Of a DNA stretch of 64,000 nt, positions 18,313 through 26,855 are shown one piece after another; position 1 is the first letter of the stretch; every line of letters starts with the position of its first letter. The notes below the pieces were generated by a model. It saw nothing but the letters and a program-made list of their open reading frames with translations. It ran no database searches and was not told where the DNA came from. The position numbers and the translations under genes are program-made. The stretch covers positions 2,418,001-2,482,000 of the forward strand of contig NZ_CP017562.2 of assembly GCF_001865575.2 (NCBI RefSeq), in the 5' to 3' direction. The stretch is from Paraburkholderia sprentiae WSM5005. Its GTDB lineage: Bacteria; Pseudomonadota; Gammaproteobacteria; Burkholderiales; Burkholderiaceae.

Positions 18313-18348
18313 AAGCGAGCCATGCTTTCGAGGCATGCGCTCGCTTTT
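18313..18348 (+). terminator. Likely rho-independent terminator after the DUF4148 gene
   Basis: AAGCGAGC at 18313-18320 pairs with GCTCGCTT at 18339-18346. The inner ATGC/GCAT pairing extends the stem, and a short T-rich tail follows. Location ~100 bp after the DUF4148 stop. Confidence 0.5.
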
Positions 18349-18504
18349 GCGTTTCTGCGGTCGTCAAGAACGGCGCCGCTGCCCGCCATTGCGGATACGG
18401 ACTTAGACTTTCCCGTAGCGAACGCCGATTTCGCTCGCTCCAGCTGACCCGACGTCATCCCCTCAACGACGAAGCCACGCTCCGTCACACCAAGGAGACA
18501 TACG

Positions 18505-19326
18505 ATGCCCCGCACCGCCGCTGAAAAACGCGCCGCTTTCCGCTCCCTGCACTCGTCCGGCTGTTTCATGTTGCCCAATCCATGGGACGCGGGCAGCGCG
18601 CGATATCTGGCTGCGCTTGGCTTCAAGGCACTCGCCACCACGAGTTCCGGTTTTGCGTGGTCGACCGGGCATGCGGACAACACGCTGCCGCGCGAAACGA
18701 TCCTCACGCACCTGCGCGCGATCGTCGATGCGACCGATTTGCCGGTCAATGCGGACTTTGAAAACGGCTTCGGCCGCGATCCGCAAGAAGTGGCGGAAAG
18801 CGTGACGCTCGCGGTGGAGACGGGCGTCGCGGGTCTGTCGATCGAGGATTCGACCGGCGACCCCGCTGCGCCGCTCTTTTCAGTCGACGTCGCCGTGCAG
18901 CGGCTCAGCGCGGCGCGCGGTGCGATCGATCGGAACGGCGGCGACACGCTGCTGATCGGCCGCGCGGAGAACTTCGTCGCCGGCAAGCCCGATCTCGACG
19001 ATGCCATCGCGCGTCTGAAGGCCTATGCGGCGGCGGGCGCGGACTGCCTGTACGCGCCCGGCATCCAGACGCGCGAGCAGATCGAAGCGGTGGTCGCGGC
19101 GGTCGCGCCGAAGCCCGTCAATTTGTTGATCGGCTCGACATCGACTCTGACGTTGCAGGACGCGGCCGCGCTCGGCGTGCGGCGGATCAGTGTCGGCGGC
19201 GCACTCGCGCGCGCGGCGTGGGGCGGCTTCATGCAGGCCGCTCAGGCGCTGGCCGAGGGCCGCTTCGACTTCGCCAGTGCAACGGCGGGCAAGCAGCTCA
19301 ATGAACTTTTCGCTCGCGACGCGTGA
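18505..19326 (+). CDS. Isocitrate lyase/PEP mutase family protein
   Basis: A 273-residue TIM-barrel enzyme of the isocitrate lyase/phosphoenolpyruvate mutase superfamily, which makes or breaks C-C or P-C bonds next to a carboxylate. Motifs include NPWDAGSARYLAALGFKALATTSSG, shown here as NPWDAGSARYLAALGF then KALATTSSG; the metal-binding LPVNADFENGFG; and GLSIEDSTG. It lacks the KKCGH loop of true isocitrate lyase, so it is of the short, poorly assigned class and the substrate is unknown. A strong ribosome site (AAGGAG) precedes it. It is followed by RidA and XRE-cupin genes in the same direction. Confidence 0.85.
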   Translation: MPRTAAEKRAAFRSLHSSGCFMLPNPWDAGSARYLAALGFKALATTSSGFAWSTGHADNTLPRETILTHLRAIVDATDLPVNADFENGFGRDPQEVAESVTLAVETGVAGLSIEDSTGDPAAPLFSVDVAVQRLSAARGAIDRNGGDTLLIGRAENFVAGKPDLDDAIARLKAYAAAGADCLYAPGIQTREQIEAVVAAVAPKPVNLLIGSTSTLTLQDAAALGVRRISVGGALARAAWGGFMQAAQALAEGRFDFASATAGKQLNELFARDA

Positions 19327-19394
19327 AGCGCCCGAACGTCCTCAATTGCGCCGGTTCCTCCCCGCCGCGCAAACCTCTCTAGCAGGAGATCGCC

Positions 19395-19790
19395 ATGGCT
19401 CGCGAAATCATCCGCGTCGAACCGTTGTCCACGTACCTCGAAAAATTGAAAGCGCCGGCCTGCGCCGTCACACGTCACGGTGACACGGTCTACGTGTCGG
19501 GCCTTCCGCCGTTCGATCCCGAAACCGGAGAAGTGATCGACGCGCCAATCGAACGGCAGACCGAACTCGTGCTCGAGCAGATGAAGCTGTGTCTGGAAAC
19601 AGCCGGCTCGTCGCTCGATCACGTGCTGAAGTGCAACGTCTATTGCACGTCGGTCGAGAAATTCGCCGCGGTCAACGCGGTGTACAAGCGCTACTTTCCG
19701 GTGAATCCGCCGGCGCGCATTTTCGTCAACGTGCCGGCATGGCCGGGGCATTTCGACATCGAGATCGATTGCGTCGCGGCCGTCAGATAG
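19395..19790 (+). CDS. RidA family protein (enamine/imine deaminase)
   Basis: A 131-residue YjgF/YER057c/UK114-fold protein. RidA proteins hydrolyse reactive enamines formed by PLP enzymes. The key arginine is in NPPARIFVNV near residue 109, followed by the usual aromatic/acidic end FDIEIDCVAAV. Also seen are VSGLPPFDPETG and QMKLCLETAGSSLDHVLK. It is preceded by AGGAGA. The 68-bp gap to the upstream PEP-mutase-like gene and their shared orientation suggest a joint transcript, perhaps with RidA cleaning up an intermediate. Confidence 0.9.
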   Translation: MAREIIRVEPLSTYLEKLKAPACAVTRHGDTVYVSGLPPFDPETGEVIDAPIERQTELVLEQMKLCLETAGSSLDHVLKCNVYCTSVEKFAAVNAVYKRYFPVNPPARIFVNVPAWPGHFDIEIDCVAAVR

Positions 19791-19920
19791 CCGGCGGCGT
19801 TTCCGATGAGAAATGCGAGTGAACGTCCGAGCGCTGCACCAAGGCTTCAGTCGCGCCAAATGTTATGATCGGAAACCTCATTCGCCCGATCAAGCGCATA
19901 CCCGACCAGCGGCAAGCTTC

Positions 19921-20556
19921 ATGGACACTCACCTCACCAAATCCGCCGACACCGCCTCCACCGATCTCGGACGGCGTGTGCGCGCCGCCCGTCAGGCGCA
20001 GGATATGACGCTCGAAACCGCCAGCCGTCTGTGCGGCGTCTCTCGCTCTACGCTGTCGAAAGTCGAAAATGGCCTGATGTCCCCCACTTTCGACGTGCTG
20101 CAAAAGATCGTGCTGGGCCTGAAGATCGAAATCGGCGAACTGTTCGGCTCGACGCCAAAAGTCAGCGCCAGCGGCCGGCGCGCGCTGACGCGCAAGAACG
20201 AAGGCCAGCGCCACGCGTATCGCGGCTACCAGATGGAACTGCTCGCCACCGACCTCGCGCACAAGGCGATGCTGCCGTTTCGCATCCGCATCTCGGCGCA
20301 CACACTCGACGCATTCGACGATTGGGGTCGCCACGAAGGCGAGGAGTTTCTCTACGTGATCAGTGGCAGCGTGTGCCTCTATTCGGAGCTGTACGCCCCG
20401 ACGCATCTGAACGCAGGCGACAGCCTCTACTTCGACAGCCGGACGGGCCACGCGGCGGTGTCGACCAGCGAGGAAGACGCCGAAGTGTTGTGGATGGCGA
20501 CCAACGCGGACCTTCAGCACACGCCGGCGTCGCCGAACGATTCCACCAGGAAATAG
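19921..20556 (+). CDS. XRE-family regulator with C-terminal cupin domain
   Basis: A 211-residue regulator. Residues about 18-75 are a Cro/CI helix-turn-helix (TLETASRLCGVSRSTLSKVEN). Residues about 125-200 are a cupin barrel (GEEFLYVISGSVCLYSE; LNAGDSLYFDSRTGHAA) that in this family senses a small ligand. Regulators of this build usually control a nearby amino-acid or amine catabolic gene set. The closest candidates are the PEP-mutase-like and RidA genes upstream or the FAD/Fe-S dehydrogenase converging at 20580. The start at the ATG of MDTHLTKSADTAS avoids 36 non-conserved upstream residues. Confidence 0.88.
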   Translation: MDTHLTKSADTASTDLGRRVRAARQAQDMTLETASRLCGVSRSTLSKVENGLMSPTFDVLQKIVLGLKIEIGELFGSTPKVSASGRRALTRKNEGQRHAYRGYQMELLATDLAHKAMLPFRIRISAHTLDAFDDWGRHEGEEFLYVISGSVCLYSELYAPTHLNAGDSLYFDSRTGHAAVSTSEEDAEVLWMATNADLQHTPASPNDSTRK

Positions 20557-20579
20557 CGCGCGGCAGGATGCGCGCGTAC

Positions 20580-23500
20580 TCAGCGCGCTGCCAGCGCCCG
20601 TTGCGCAAGTTGCGCGATATGCAGCGCGTGCTGCCCGGTGCCGTGCGTGATCTGCTCGCGGCAACTGAAGCCGTTGGTCAGCACGATCGTTTCCGGATTC
20701 GCCGCCATAGCGTCGCGCACGGCCTCAAACAGGTCCTCGCCGATCTTTTCCGACAACGCGTGATGCTCGACGTTGAAGCCGAACGACCCCGCCATCCCGC
20801 AGCAACCGGTGTCGAGCAGCTTCCATCTGACGCCGAGCCGGTTCAGCAATGCCATATCGCCCTGCATGCCGAACAGCGCCTGCTGATGACAATGGCCATG
20901 CACGATCACATCTGCGGCGAGCGTCGGCCACTCGAACGGCTGACGCGCGACGAAATCGGCGAACAGATACGTTTGCGCGGACAGCTTCTTCGCCAACGCA
21001 TGCTCGGGGAGCTGCTTCAGCAACTCGTCCTTGAAGACCGATAGACAGCCGGGCTCCAGACCGACGAGCGGCACGCCGGCGGCGATGTCATCCGCGAGAT
21101 CGTCGACGATATGCGCAAGCAGTTCGCGCGCGCGTTCGAGCAGGCCGAAGTCGTACAGCGGACGCCCGCAACACAAACGCTTGTTCGGAAGAACGACGTG
21201 CCAGCCGAGTTGCGTCAGCACATCAGCGGCGGCCTGCGCGATCTCGGGCGTGAAGTGCTCGTTGAACGTGTCAACCCACAGAATCGCCTTCTTCGCGTCG
21301 CTGGCGCCCGCGTGAAACGCAGATCCTTGCGACGGTGCGCTTCGTCGATACGTTGCGGCGGCAAACCGCGGCAACGCACGCGTCTGCGCTACACCGGCCA
21401 TCCATTTGCCGAGCGCGGACAAACCGGGCGCCGTCGTCAGGAAGTTCGTCACGCGCGGAAAACGGGCGGCCCACGGCGCCCATTCGCCGATCCGCCCCAT
21501 GAACAGTGCCTGACGCGGCCGTCGATGATTCTCGTAGTAGTGGGAAAGGAATTCCGCCTTGTACGACGCCATGTCGGTATGCGTCGGGCAATCGGACTTG
21601 CAGCCCTTGCACGCGAGGCAGGTATCGAGCGCTTCTTTCACTTCCCGGCTGTTCCAGCCATCGGCGATCACGTCGCCTTGCAGCATTTCCCACAACAGAT
21701 GCGCGCGTCCGCGCGTCGAGTACTTTTCTTCGCGCGTGCCGCGATAGCTCGGACACATGGTCCCGCCTTCGAGCGAGCGGCATTTGCCCATGCCGATGCA
21801 GCGTTCGACCGCGCGCTGAAAACCGTCGCCTTGCTGGCTTGCGAACGCAAGCTTCGTATGCAGCGTCACCGGTTTGTACGCGGGCCCCATGCGCAGGTTT
21901 TCGTCGGCGCGGTAGGCATGCACGACCTTGCCCGGATTCAGACGATTCGCCGGGTCCCAGATCGCCTTGAACTGCTCCATCGCCCGCATCAGCTCGGGGC
22001 CGTACATGATCGGCAGAAACTCGGCCTTCGCCTGGCCGTCGCCGTGTTCGCCCGACAGCGAGCCGCCGAATTCGACCACCAGTTGCGCCGCTTCGCGCAG
22101 GAACCCGCGCCACGTCGCGATACCTGCGGCGCTGCGCAGATCGAAGGTTATGCGCGCGTGCACGCAGCCGTCGCCGAAGTGCCCGTACAGGCTCGTCTCG
22201 TAGCCGTAGCGATCGACAAGCGCCTGAAACGCACGCAGATAATCGCCGAGCCGCAGCGGATCGACCGCAGCGTCTTCCCAGCCGACCACCGGATCGGGCT
22301 TGTCGCGATCCACCGACAACGCGACCGCCGACGCGCCCGTCTCGCGAATCGACCATATCTTTGCCTGCAATGCGGGCTCATGGACGAGCCTCGTCGAGAT
22401 CTGCGGCCCCGCCGCGCCCGACTGAAAATACGCGGCGGCGTCGCGTGCCTGTTGCAGCACCTCGCCTTGCGTATCCGCGCCGAATTCGAGCACGACCCAC
22501 GCATCGCCTTCGGGCAGCAGTGCGATCTCCTCCTTCTTCAGGCTGCGCGCCTGCAAGCCCCGAATGATCGCGCGGTCGAGCCCCTCGACGGCAATCGGCC
22601 CGCAGCGCATGAAATGCGGCACGGCGTCCGCCGCCGTATAAATGTCGGTGAAGCCGACCACGACGATCGCCCGTTTCGCCGGACTCTTCACGAGACGCAC
22701 TTTGGCCTGCAGCGTGACCGCGCAAGTGCCTTCGCTGCCAACCAGCGCACGCGCGACGTTAAAGCCGTTTTCCGGCAGCAATTGGTCGAGGTTGAAGCCC
22801 GACACGCGCCGTTTGATCCGCGGAAATTTCGCGCGAATCCGTTCCGCGTACGTGTCGCGCAGTTGCTTGAGCCCCGCGTAGATTTCGCCTTGACGGCCGC
22901 CCGCCGCGATGATGCGTTCGAGCTCTTCGTCGGAGGTCGGACCGACCCAGAAACGCGCGCCGTCGAAGGTCGCGATGTCGAGCGCCTCGATGTTCTCGAC
23001 CGTCTTGCCGGCCATGACCGAATGCGCGCCGCACGAGTTGTTCGCGATCATGCCGCCGAGCGTGCAGCGGCTATGCGTGGCGGGATCGGGCGCGAACGTG
23101 AGGCCGTGCTGTTCGGCGGCATCGCGCAAGGTATCGCAGACGACGCCCGGCTCGACGATCGCGACGCCCGCAAGCGGGTCGATCGATACCACGCGGCTCA
23201 CATACTTGCTCGCGTCGGCCACGACCGCGACGTTCACGCACTGGCCGTTTTGCGACGTGCCGCCGCCGCGCGCGAGAAACGGCACGTCGTTGCGCCGGCA
23301 TGCGGCGAGCGTCGCGAGCAGATCGTCGATATCGGCCGGTACGACGACACCGAGCGGGACTTGTCGATAGTTCGACGCATCCGACGCATACAATGCTTTC
23401 GAACCCCGGTCGAATCGCACTTCGCCGCGCACGTGCTTGCGCAAGTCGCTTTCCAGCGCCTGCAATAGCGCGGCGCTGCCGGCGAAAGGCGCAGCGACAC

Positions 23501-23627
23501 GCGGTTCATTCGATGCGCCGCGCTCTCCTGCGACGCCACTCCGCGTGCCAGCGCGCCGCTCTTCATCCCGTGACACTGACGTCCCCACTGCGCACCTCGT
23601 CTGCGATGCCGGCGCCCGCGCCGCCAT
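20580..23627 (-). CDS. FAD-linked oxidase with C-terminal Fe-S/CCG domains (D-2-hydroxyacid dehydrogenase-like)
   Basis: A protein of up to 1015 residues joining a FAD-binding PCMH domain (GGMIANNSCGAHSV; ARGGGTSQNGQC), an FAD-oxidase C-terminal domain with QAKAEFLPIMYGP, a two-cluster ferredoxin-like segment (CIGMGKC...CP and CLACKGCKSDCP) and a CCG heterodisulfide-reductase-like domain (DTGCCGMAGSFG). This layout is that of YdiJ/GlcD-GlpC-type dehydrogenases that oxidise D-2-hydroxyacids and feed electrons to the respiratory chain. The start is uncertain. The first in-frame ATG is used, but the conserved part begins about 50 residues later (FAGSAALLQALESDL), so the first ~45 residues may not be translated. 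Confidence 0.88.
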   Translation of the reverse strand: MAARAPASQTRCAVGTSVSRDEERRAGTRSGVAGERGASNEPRVAAPFAGSAALLQALESDLRKHVRGEVRFDRGSKALYASDASNYRQVPLGVVVPADIDDLLATLAACRRNDVPFLARGGGTSQNGQCVNVAVVADASKYVSRVVSIDPLAGVAIVEPGVVCDTLRDAAEQHGLTFAPDPATHSRCTLGGMIANNSCGAHSVMAGKTVENIEALDIATFDGARFWVGPTSDEELERIIAAGGRQGEIYAGLKQLRDTYAERIRAKFPRIKRRVSGFNLDQLLPENGFNVARALVGSEGTCAVTLQAKVRLVKSPAKRAIVVVGFTDIYTAADAVPHFMRCGPIAVEGLDRAIIRGLQARSLKKEEIALLPEGDAWVVLEFGADTQGEVLQQARDAAAYFQSGAAGPQISTRLVHEPALQAKIWSIRETGASAVALSVDRDKPDPVVGWEDAAVDPLRLGDYLRAFQALVDRYGYETSLYGHFGDGCVHARITFDLRSAAGIATWRGFLREAAQLVVEFGGSLSGEHGDGQAKAEFLPIMYGPELMRAMEQFKAIWDPANRLNPGKVVHAYRADENLRMGPAYKPVTLHTKLAFASQQGDGFQRAVERCIGMGKCRSLEGGTMCPSYRGTREEKYSTRGRAHLLWEMLQGDVIADGWNSREVKEALDTCLACKGCKSDCPTHTDMASYKAEFLSHYYENHRRPRQALFMGRIGEWAPWAARFPRVTNFLTTAPGLSALGKWMAGVAQTRALPRFAAATYRRSAPSQGSAFHAGASDAKKAILWVDTFNEHFTPEIAQAAADVLTQLGWHVVLPNKRLCCGRPLYDFGLLERARELLAHIVDDLADDIAAGVPLVGLEPGCLSVFKDELLKQLPEHALAKKLSAQTYLFADFVARQPFEWPTLAADVIVHGHCHQQALFGMQGDMALLNRLGVRWKLLDTGCCGMAGSFGFNVEHHALSEKIGEDLFEAVRDAMAANPETIVLTNGFSCREQITHGTGQHALHIAQLAQRALAAR

Positions 23628-23660
23628 ATGCGTTCAGGCGGCGCGCGTCCTGATCGACCT

Positions 23661-23813
23661 TCAACGATACTTCGTAATCGGCTTCGCGTGGCGTTTCACG
23701 TTCGTCACCGCCTGCTCCAACGCCGCCGAAAACGCTCCGGGATACAGTTCGCTGACGAAGTACTGTGCGATCTCGTCGGGCGCGTCGTCGTATGCCCATG
23801 CGCGGCCGGTCAT
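23661..23813 (-). CDS. Small hypothetical protein
   Basis: A 50-residue reading frame between the HPPD-type gene and the FAD/Fe-S gene, both on the same strand. The predicted protein (MTGRAWAYDDAPDEI... ending KPITKYR) has a protein-like mix of acidic, aromatic and basic residues, unlike the Arg/Ala-rich shadows around it. A TTG start at 23888 would give 75 residues, but the added part is less convincing. No ribosome site is obvious at either start. No family recognised. Confidence 0.4.
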   Translation of the reverse strand: MTGRAWAYDDAPDEIAQYFVSELYPGAFSAALEQAVTNVKRHAKPITKYR

Positions 23814-23891
23814 GCAGCGGCCCGAGGGGCATGACGTGACGAAAGCCGCATGTGTGAGTGATCCGCTCACGCATGCGACTACGCGCAACGT

Positions 23892-25019
23892 TCAGCTGCC
23901 CGTGCGCGCCTGGGCCAATGCGGCGAGATTGCCCTCGCCGAAGCCATGATGTCCCTGGCGTTGCACGATCTCGAAGAAAATCTCGCCGGCACGGCGGCGC
24001 ACGAAGGTTTGGAAAAACAGCAGCGGCACGCCGTCCGCGCCGATCTCGCCATCCACGAGCACATGCGTGCGCCGCAGTCGCTCGACGTCGAGCCCGTGGC
24101 CCCGCAAACGTGCGTCGAGCTGCTTGTAGTAACGCGGCGGCGGCTCGACGAATTCGACGCCGTTCGCGAGCAGACGCTCGACGCACGCGAAGATGTCGTC
24201 GGTGGCGAGCGCGATGTGCTGCACGCCTTCGCCCGGATGATCGGGCAAATACTCGTGCATCAGATCGGTGCGGCGCGTGCCTTCCTCGTAGAGCGGCACG
24301 CGGATCGCGCCGCACGGCGACACCATCACGCGCGATTCCGCCGACACGTGCCAGTTCGCGTGCAGCTCGTGAATCTCGCGGAAGTTCAGCAGGCCGCGGT
24401 AGAAGTCGATCCACTCCTGCATGCGGCCTTCGCCGACGGTTTGCGTCAGATGGTCGACCGCGATCAGGCCGCTGCCCGCGTGGCTCAGATCGGCTTCGGC
24501 CGTGTCGATTTCGATGGGCCGGAAATCGATGTCGAAGATCGAGATATCACCGAGGCCGCCGCGCTGACCGCCTCGCCCGCGCCAACGATCGACGAAATAG
24601 ATGTGCGAATCGCCGATGCCTTGAATGGCCGGAATCAGCAGTTCGCCCGCACCGAGGCGTTCGCCCTCGAACTCCCAGGCGCCGAGTTCCACCGCGCGTT
24701 CGAACGCGCGTTGCGCGTCGGCGACGCGAATCCCGATGGCGCAGATGCCGACGCCGTACTCCTGCGCATAGCGCCACGCGAACGAATCCGGCTCCGCGTT
24801 GATCAGGAAATGCATCTCGCCCTGACGGTACAGCGTCACGTCCTTGCTGATATGACGCGCGATCGCCTTGAAGCCGAGCCGCGTGAAGGTCTCGCCGAGC
24901 GCCTGCGGATCGCGCGCGGCGAACTCGACGAACTCGAGGCCGGCCGTGCCGAGCGGATTGTGCTCCGGCGCCAACACGGCGCGCTGTGCGGCTTCTGAAG
25001 TGGGCAAGTCGCTGGGCAT
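23892..25019 (-). CDS. 4-hydroxyphenylpyruvate dioxygenase family protein
   Basis: A 375-residue two-domain vicinal-oxygen-chelate enzyme. The iron ligands are in place in the C-terminal half: His190 (AVDHLTQ), His268 (GVQHIALAT) and Glu350 (EIFFEIVQRQGHHGFGEGN). HPPD turns 4-hydroxyphenylpyruvate into homogentisate in tyrosine breakdown, and this is the default assignment. The gene sits beside pcaQ and pcaHG rather than with hmgA or other tyrosine genes, so a related reaction on another aromatic 2-oxoacid, or a 3-dehydroshikimate-related role as in QuiC-type proteins, cannot be excluded. A good ribosome site (AAGGAGA) precedes the ATG. Confidence 0.85.
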   Translation of the reverse strand: MPSDLPTSEAAQRAVLAPEHNPLGTAGLEFVEFAARDPQALGETFTRLGFKAIARHISKDVTLYRQGEMHFLINAEPDSFAWRYAQEYGVGICAIGIRVADAQRAFERAVELGAWEFEGERLGAGELLIPAIQGIGDSHIYFVDRWRGRGGQRGGLGDISIFDIDFRPIEIDTAEADLSHAGSGLIAVDHLTQTVGEGRMQEWIDFYRGLLNFREIHELHANWHVSAESRVMVSPCGAIRVPLYEEGTRRTDLMHEYLPDHPGEGVQHIALATDDIFACVERLLANGVEFVEPPPRYYKQLDARLRGHGLDVERLRRTHVLVDGEIGADGVPLLFFQTFVRRRAGEIFFEIVQRQGHHGFGEGNLAALAQARTGS

Positions 25020-25082
25020 GGCAAATCTCCTTGTACTGTGCCGCAGAAAAAAGCGGGCCGCGGCGGCTTTCGAATCGTGTTT

Positions 25083-26036
25083 TTACACCGGGTCGCGAGG
25101 CATTCGCAACCGTCTGCCCCGCGCGACCTCGCGCACCGCCTCGATGAACGCGTGTCCCACCGCCGACGGCTGCGTATCCGAGCGGCGGATCAGGCCCACC
25201 GGCTCGCCGGTGCCCGCAGACGGCAACCGCAAGCGCACCAGCATGCCGTGCGCGAGTTCATATTCGACCGCGCTTTGCGGCACGAACCACACCGCGCCGT
25301 TTTCGAGCGCCAGCGCGCGCCCTGTCGATACCGACAACACCTCGACGAACGCCGACAACGGCGGTACGCCCCATGCGCTGAGCAGGCTCTCGGCCGACTG
25401 GCGGATCAGCGTGCCGAACGGCGGCAGCACGATCAGAAATTCCTCCAGCGACGTGGCCAGCAAGGCGGTCCTTTGCGCGAGCGGATGCCCGGTCCGCACG
25501 ACCGCGATCAGCGGCTCGGTAAAGAGTTGCTCGAAGCTCAGACCGACCATCCGCTCGGGGTCCGCGAGGCGGCCGATCGCGAATTCGATCGCACCCGCTT
25601 TCAGGCGTTCGAGCAATTCGGGATTCGCGCCGGTCGCGAGTCGCACGATCACGCGCGGCCACTGCGTCGCGAAGTGCCTCAGTACGGGCGGCACCAGCAC
25701 CGCGGCGACGGTCGGCAGCACGCCAACTTCGAGCGTGGCCGCAGCCGCGCCCTCGGCGCGCGCCAGCAGATCGACGCCCTGACGCAGCGCGCTCACGCAA
25801 GCGCTCGCGTGCGGCATGAAAAGCTGTCCCTCATGCGTCGGCACCGCACCGTGACGGCCGCGCTCGAACAGCTTCACGCCGAGAATGGTCTCCAGCTCGG
25901 CGACCGTCTTTGATACCGCCGGCTGTGTGACGGACAGACTGTCGGCCGCCCGCTGGACGCTGCCGAACTGCGCGACGGCCAGAAAGCACTGGAGATGACG
26001 GAATTTGACGCGGCTATCCGCGAGACTGCGTTGCAT
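25083..26036 (-). CDS. pcaQ: PcaQ, LysR-type activator of protocatechuate genes
   Basis: A 317-residue LysR-type regulator. The N-terminal winged helix (HLQCFLAVAQFGSVQRAAD, SVTQPAVSKTVAELE) is followed by a substrate-binding domain from about residue 95. Its sequence style and position, divergent from pcaHG with 111 bp between the starts, identify it as PcaQ, which activates protocatechuate genes in response to beta-carboxy-muconate-type intermediates. It lies 63 bp upstream of the HPPD-type gene on the same strand, so the two may be co-transcribed. Confidence 0.9.
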   Translation of the reverse strand: MQRSLADSRVKFRHLQCFLAVAQFGSVQRAADSLSVTQPAVSKTVAELETILGVKLFERGRHGAVPTHEGQLFMPHASACVSALRQGVDLLARAEGAAAATLEVGVLPTVAAVLVPPVLRHFATQWPRVIVRLATGANPELLERLKAGAIEFAIGRLADPERMVGLSFEQLFTEPLIAVVRTGHPLAQRTALLATSLEEFLIVLPPFGTLIRQSAESLLSAWGVPPLSAFVEVLSVSTGRALALENGAVWFVPQSAVEYELAHGMLVRLRLPSAGTGEPVGLIRRSDTQPSAVGHAFIEAVREVARGRRLRMPRDPV

Positions 26037-26147
26037 AACGGAAGGTTATACGAAATGGCCAAAAACGTCATTTTTCATAACCGCATGCTTTGTATAAAGT
26101 GCGAGGCATAACATCGCATCCCACGATTCCTCCAACGGAGACACCTC
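26037..26147. promoter_or_regulatory. Divergent pcaQ/pcaH promoter with PcaQ-like half sites
   Basis: This 111-bp gap holds GGTTAT at 26044-26049, ATAACC at 26077-26082 and ATAAC at 26107-26111, plus TTATAC (26046-26051) facing GTATAA (26092-26097). The ATAACC/GGTTAT hexamers match the half-site reported for PcaQ as I recall it, though the spacing is not the compact form. Assignment is tentative. Confidence 0.5.
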
Positions 26148-26852
26148 ATGGAAGATTCAATTCTCTCCCCGCGAGATTTCGCGTCCCATCCCGAGTACAT
26201 CTATCCGCCGTACGGTTCGTCGGTCAAGCGCGGTCCGACGCGTCCGCTGATTGCGCTGAAGGAACGGCTGCGCGACCAGCGCGTGCCGGTCTATGGCACG
26301 GACGACCTGGGCGCGCTCGACAACGACCTGACCCGCAACGCGATGCGCAACGGCGAACCGCTCGGCGAGCGCATCATCGTGACGGGTCGCGTGCTCGACG
26401 AAGGCGGCCGCCCGGTGCGCAACACGCTCGTGGAAGTCTGGCAAGCGAATGCAGCCGGCCGCTACGTGCACAAGGCCGACCAGCACGACGCGCCGCTCGA
26501 CCCGAACTTCCTCGGCGCGGGCCGTTGCATCACCGACAACGAAGGCCGCTACCGCTTCATGACCATCAAGCCGGGCGCGTATCCGTGGGGCAACCATCCG
26601 AACGCATGGCGTCCGCAGCACATCCACTTCTCGCTGTTCGGCGACCACTTCGGCTCGCGTCTCGTCACGCAGATGTACTTCCCCGGCGATCCGCTGCTCG
26701 CGTTCGACCCGATCTTTCAGGGCACACCCGAGCGTGCCCGTGAGCGGTTGATCTCGAAGTTCTCGCTCGACATTACGCAAGAGGCCTACGCGCTCGGCTA
26801 CGATTTCGACATCGTGCTGCGCGGGCCGAACGAAACCCCGATGGAGCGCTAA
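26148..26852 (+). CDS. pcaH: Protocatechuate 3,4-dioxygenase beta subunit
   Basis: A 234-residue iron-bearing subunit of the intradiol dioxygenase that opens protocatechuate to 3-carboxy-cis,cis-muconate. The four Fe(III) ligands are visible: Tyr106 (AGRYVHKAD), Tyr145 (KPGAYPWGNH), and His158 and His160 (PQHIHFSLFG). A ribosome site (AACGGAGA) precedes the ATG. pcaG follows after 3 bp. Expression is expected to depend on the divergent PcaQ. Confidence 0.96.
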   Translation: MEDSILSPRDFASHPEYIYPPYGSSVKRGPTRPLIALKERLRDQRVPVYGTDDLGALDNDLTRNAMRNGEPLGERIIVTGRVLDEGGRPVRNTLVEVWQANAAGRYVHKADQHDAPLDPNFLGAGRCITDNEGRYRFMTIKPGAYPWGNHPNAWRPQHIHFSLFGDHFGSRLVTQMYFPGDPLLAFDPIFQGTPERARERLISKFSLDITQEAYALGYDFDIVLRGPNETPMER

Positions 26853-26855
26853 GCC

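Noticed and set aside
21111..23468. A 785-codon open frame on the plus strand opposite the FAD/Fe-S dehydrogenase
   Set aside because: Its translation is rich in Arg, His, Asp and Val with no domain, and it mirrors a real, motif-bearing gene on the other strand; high G+C makes long antisense frames common.
23563..24414. A 283-codon minus-strand frame across the end of the HPPD-type gene
   Set aside because: It is an Arg/Ala-rich shadow in another frame; the HPPD frame carries the iron-ligand motifs.
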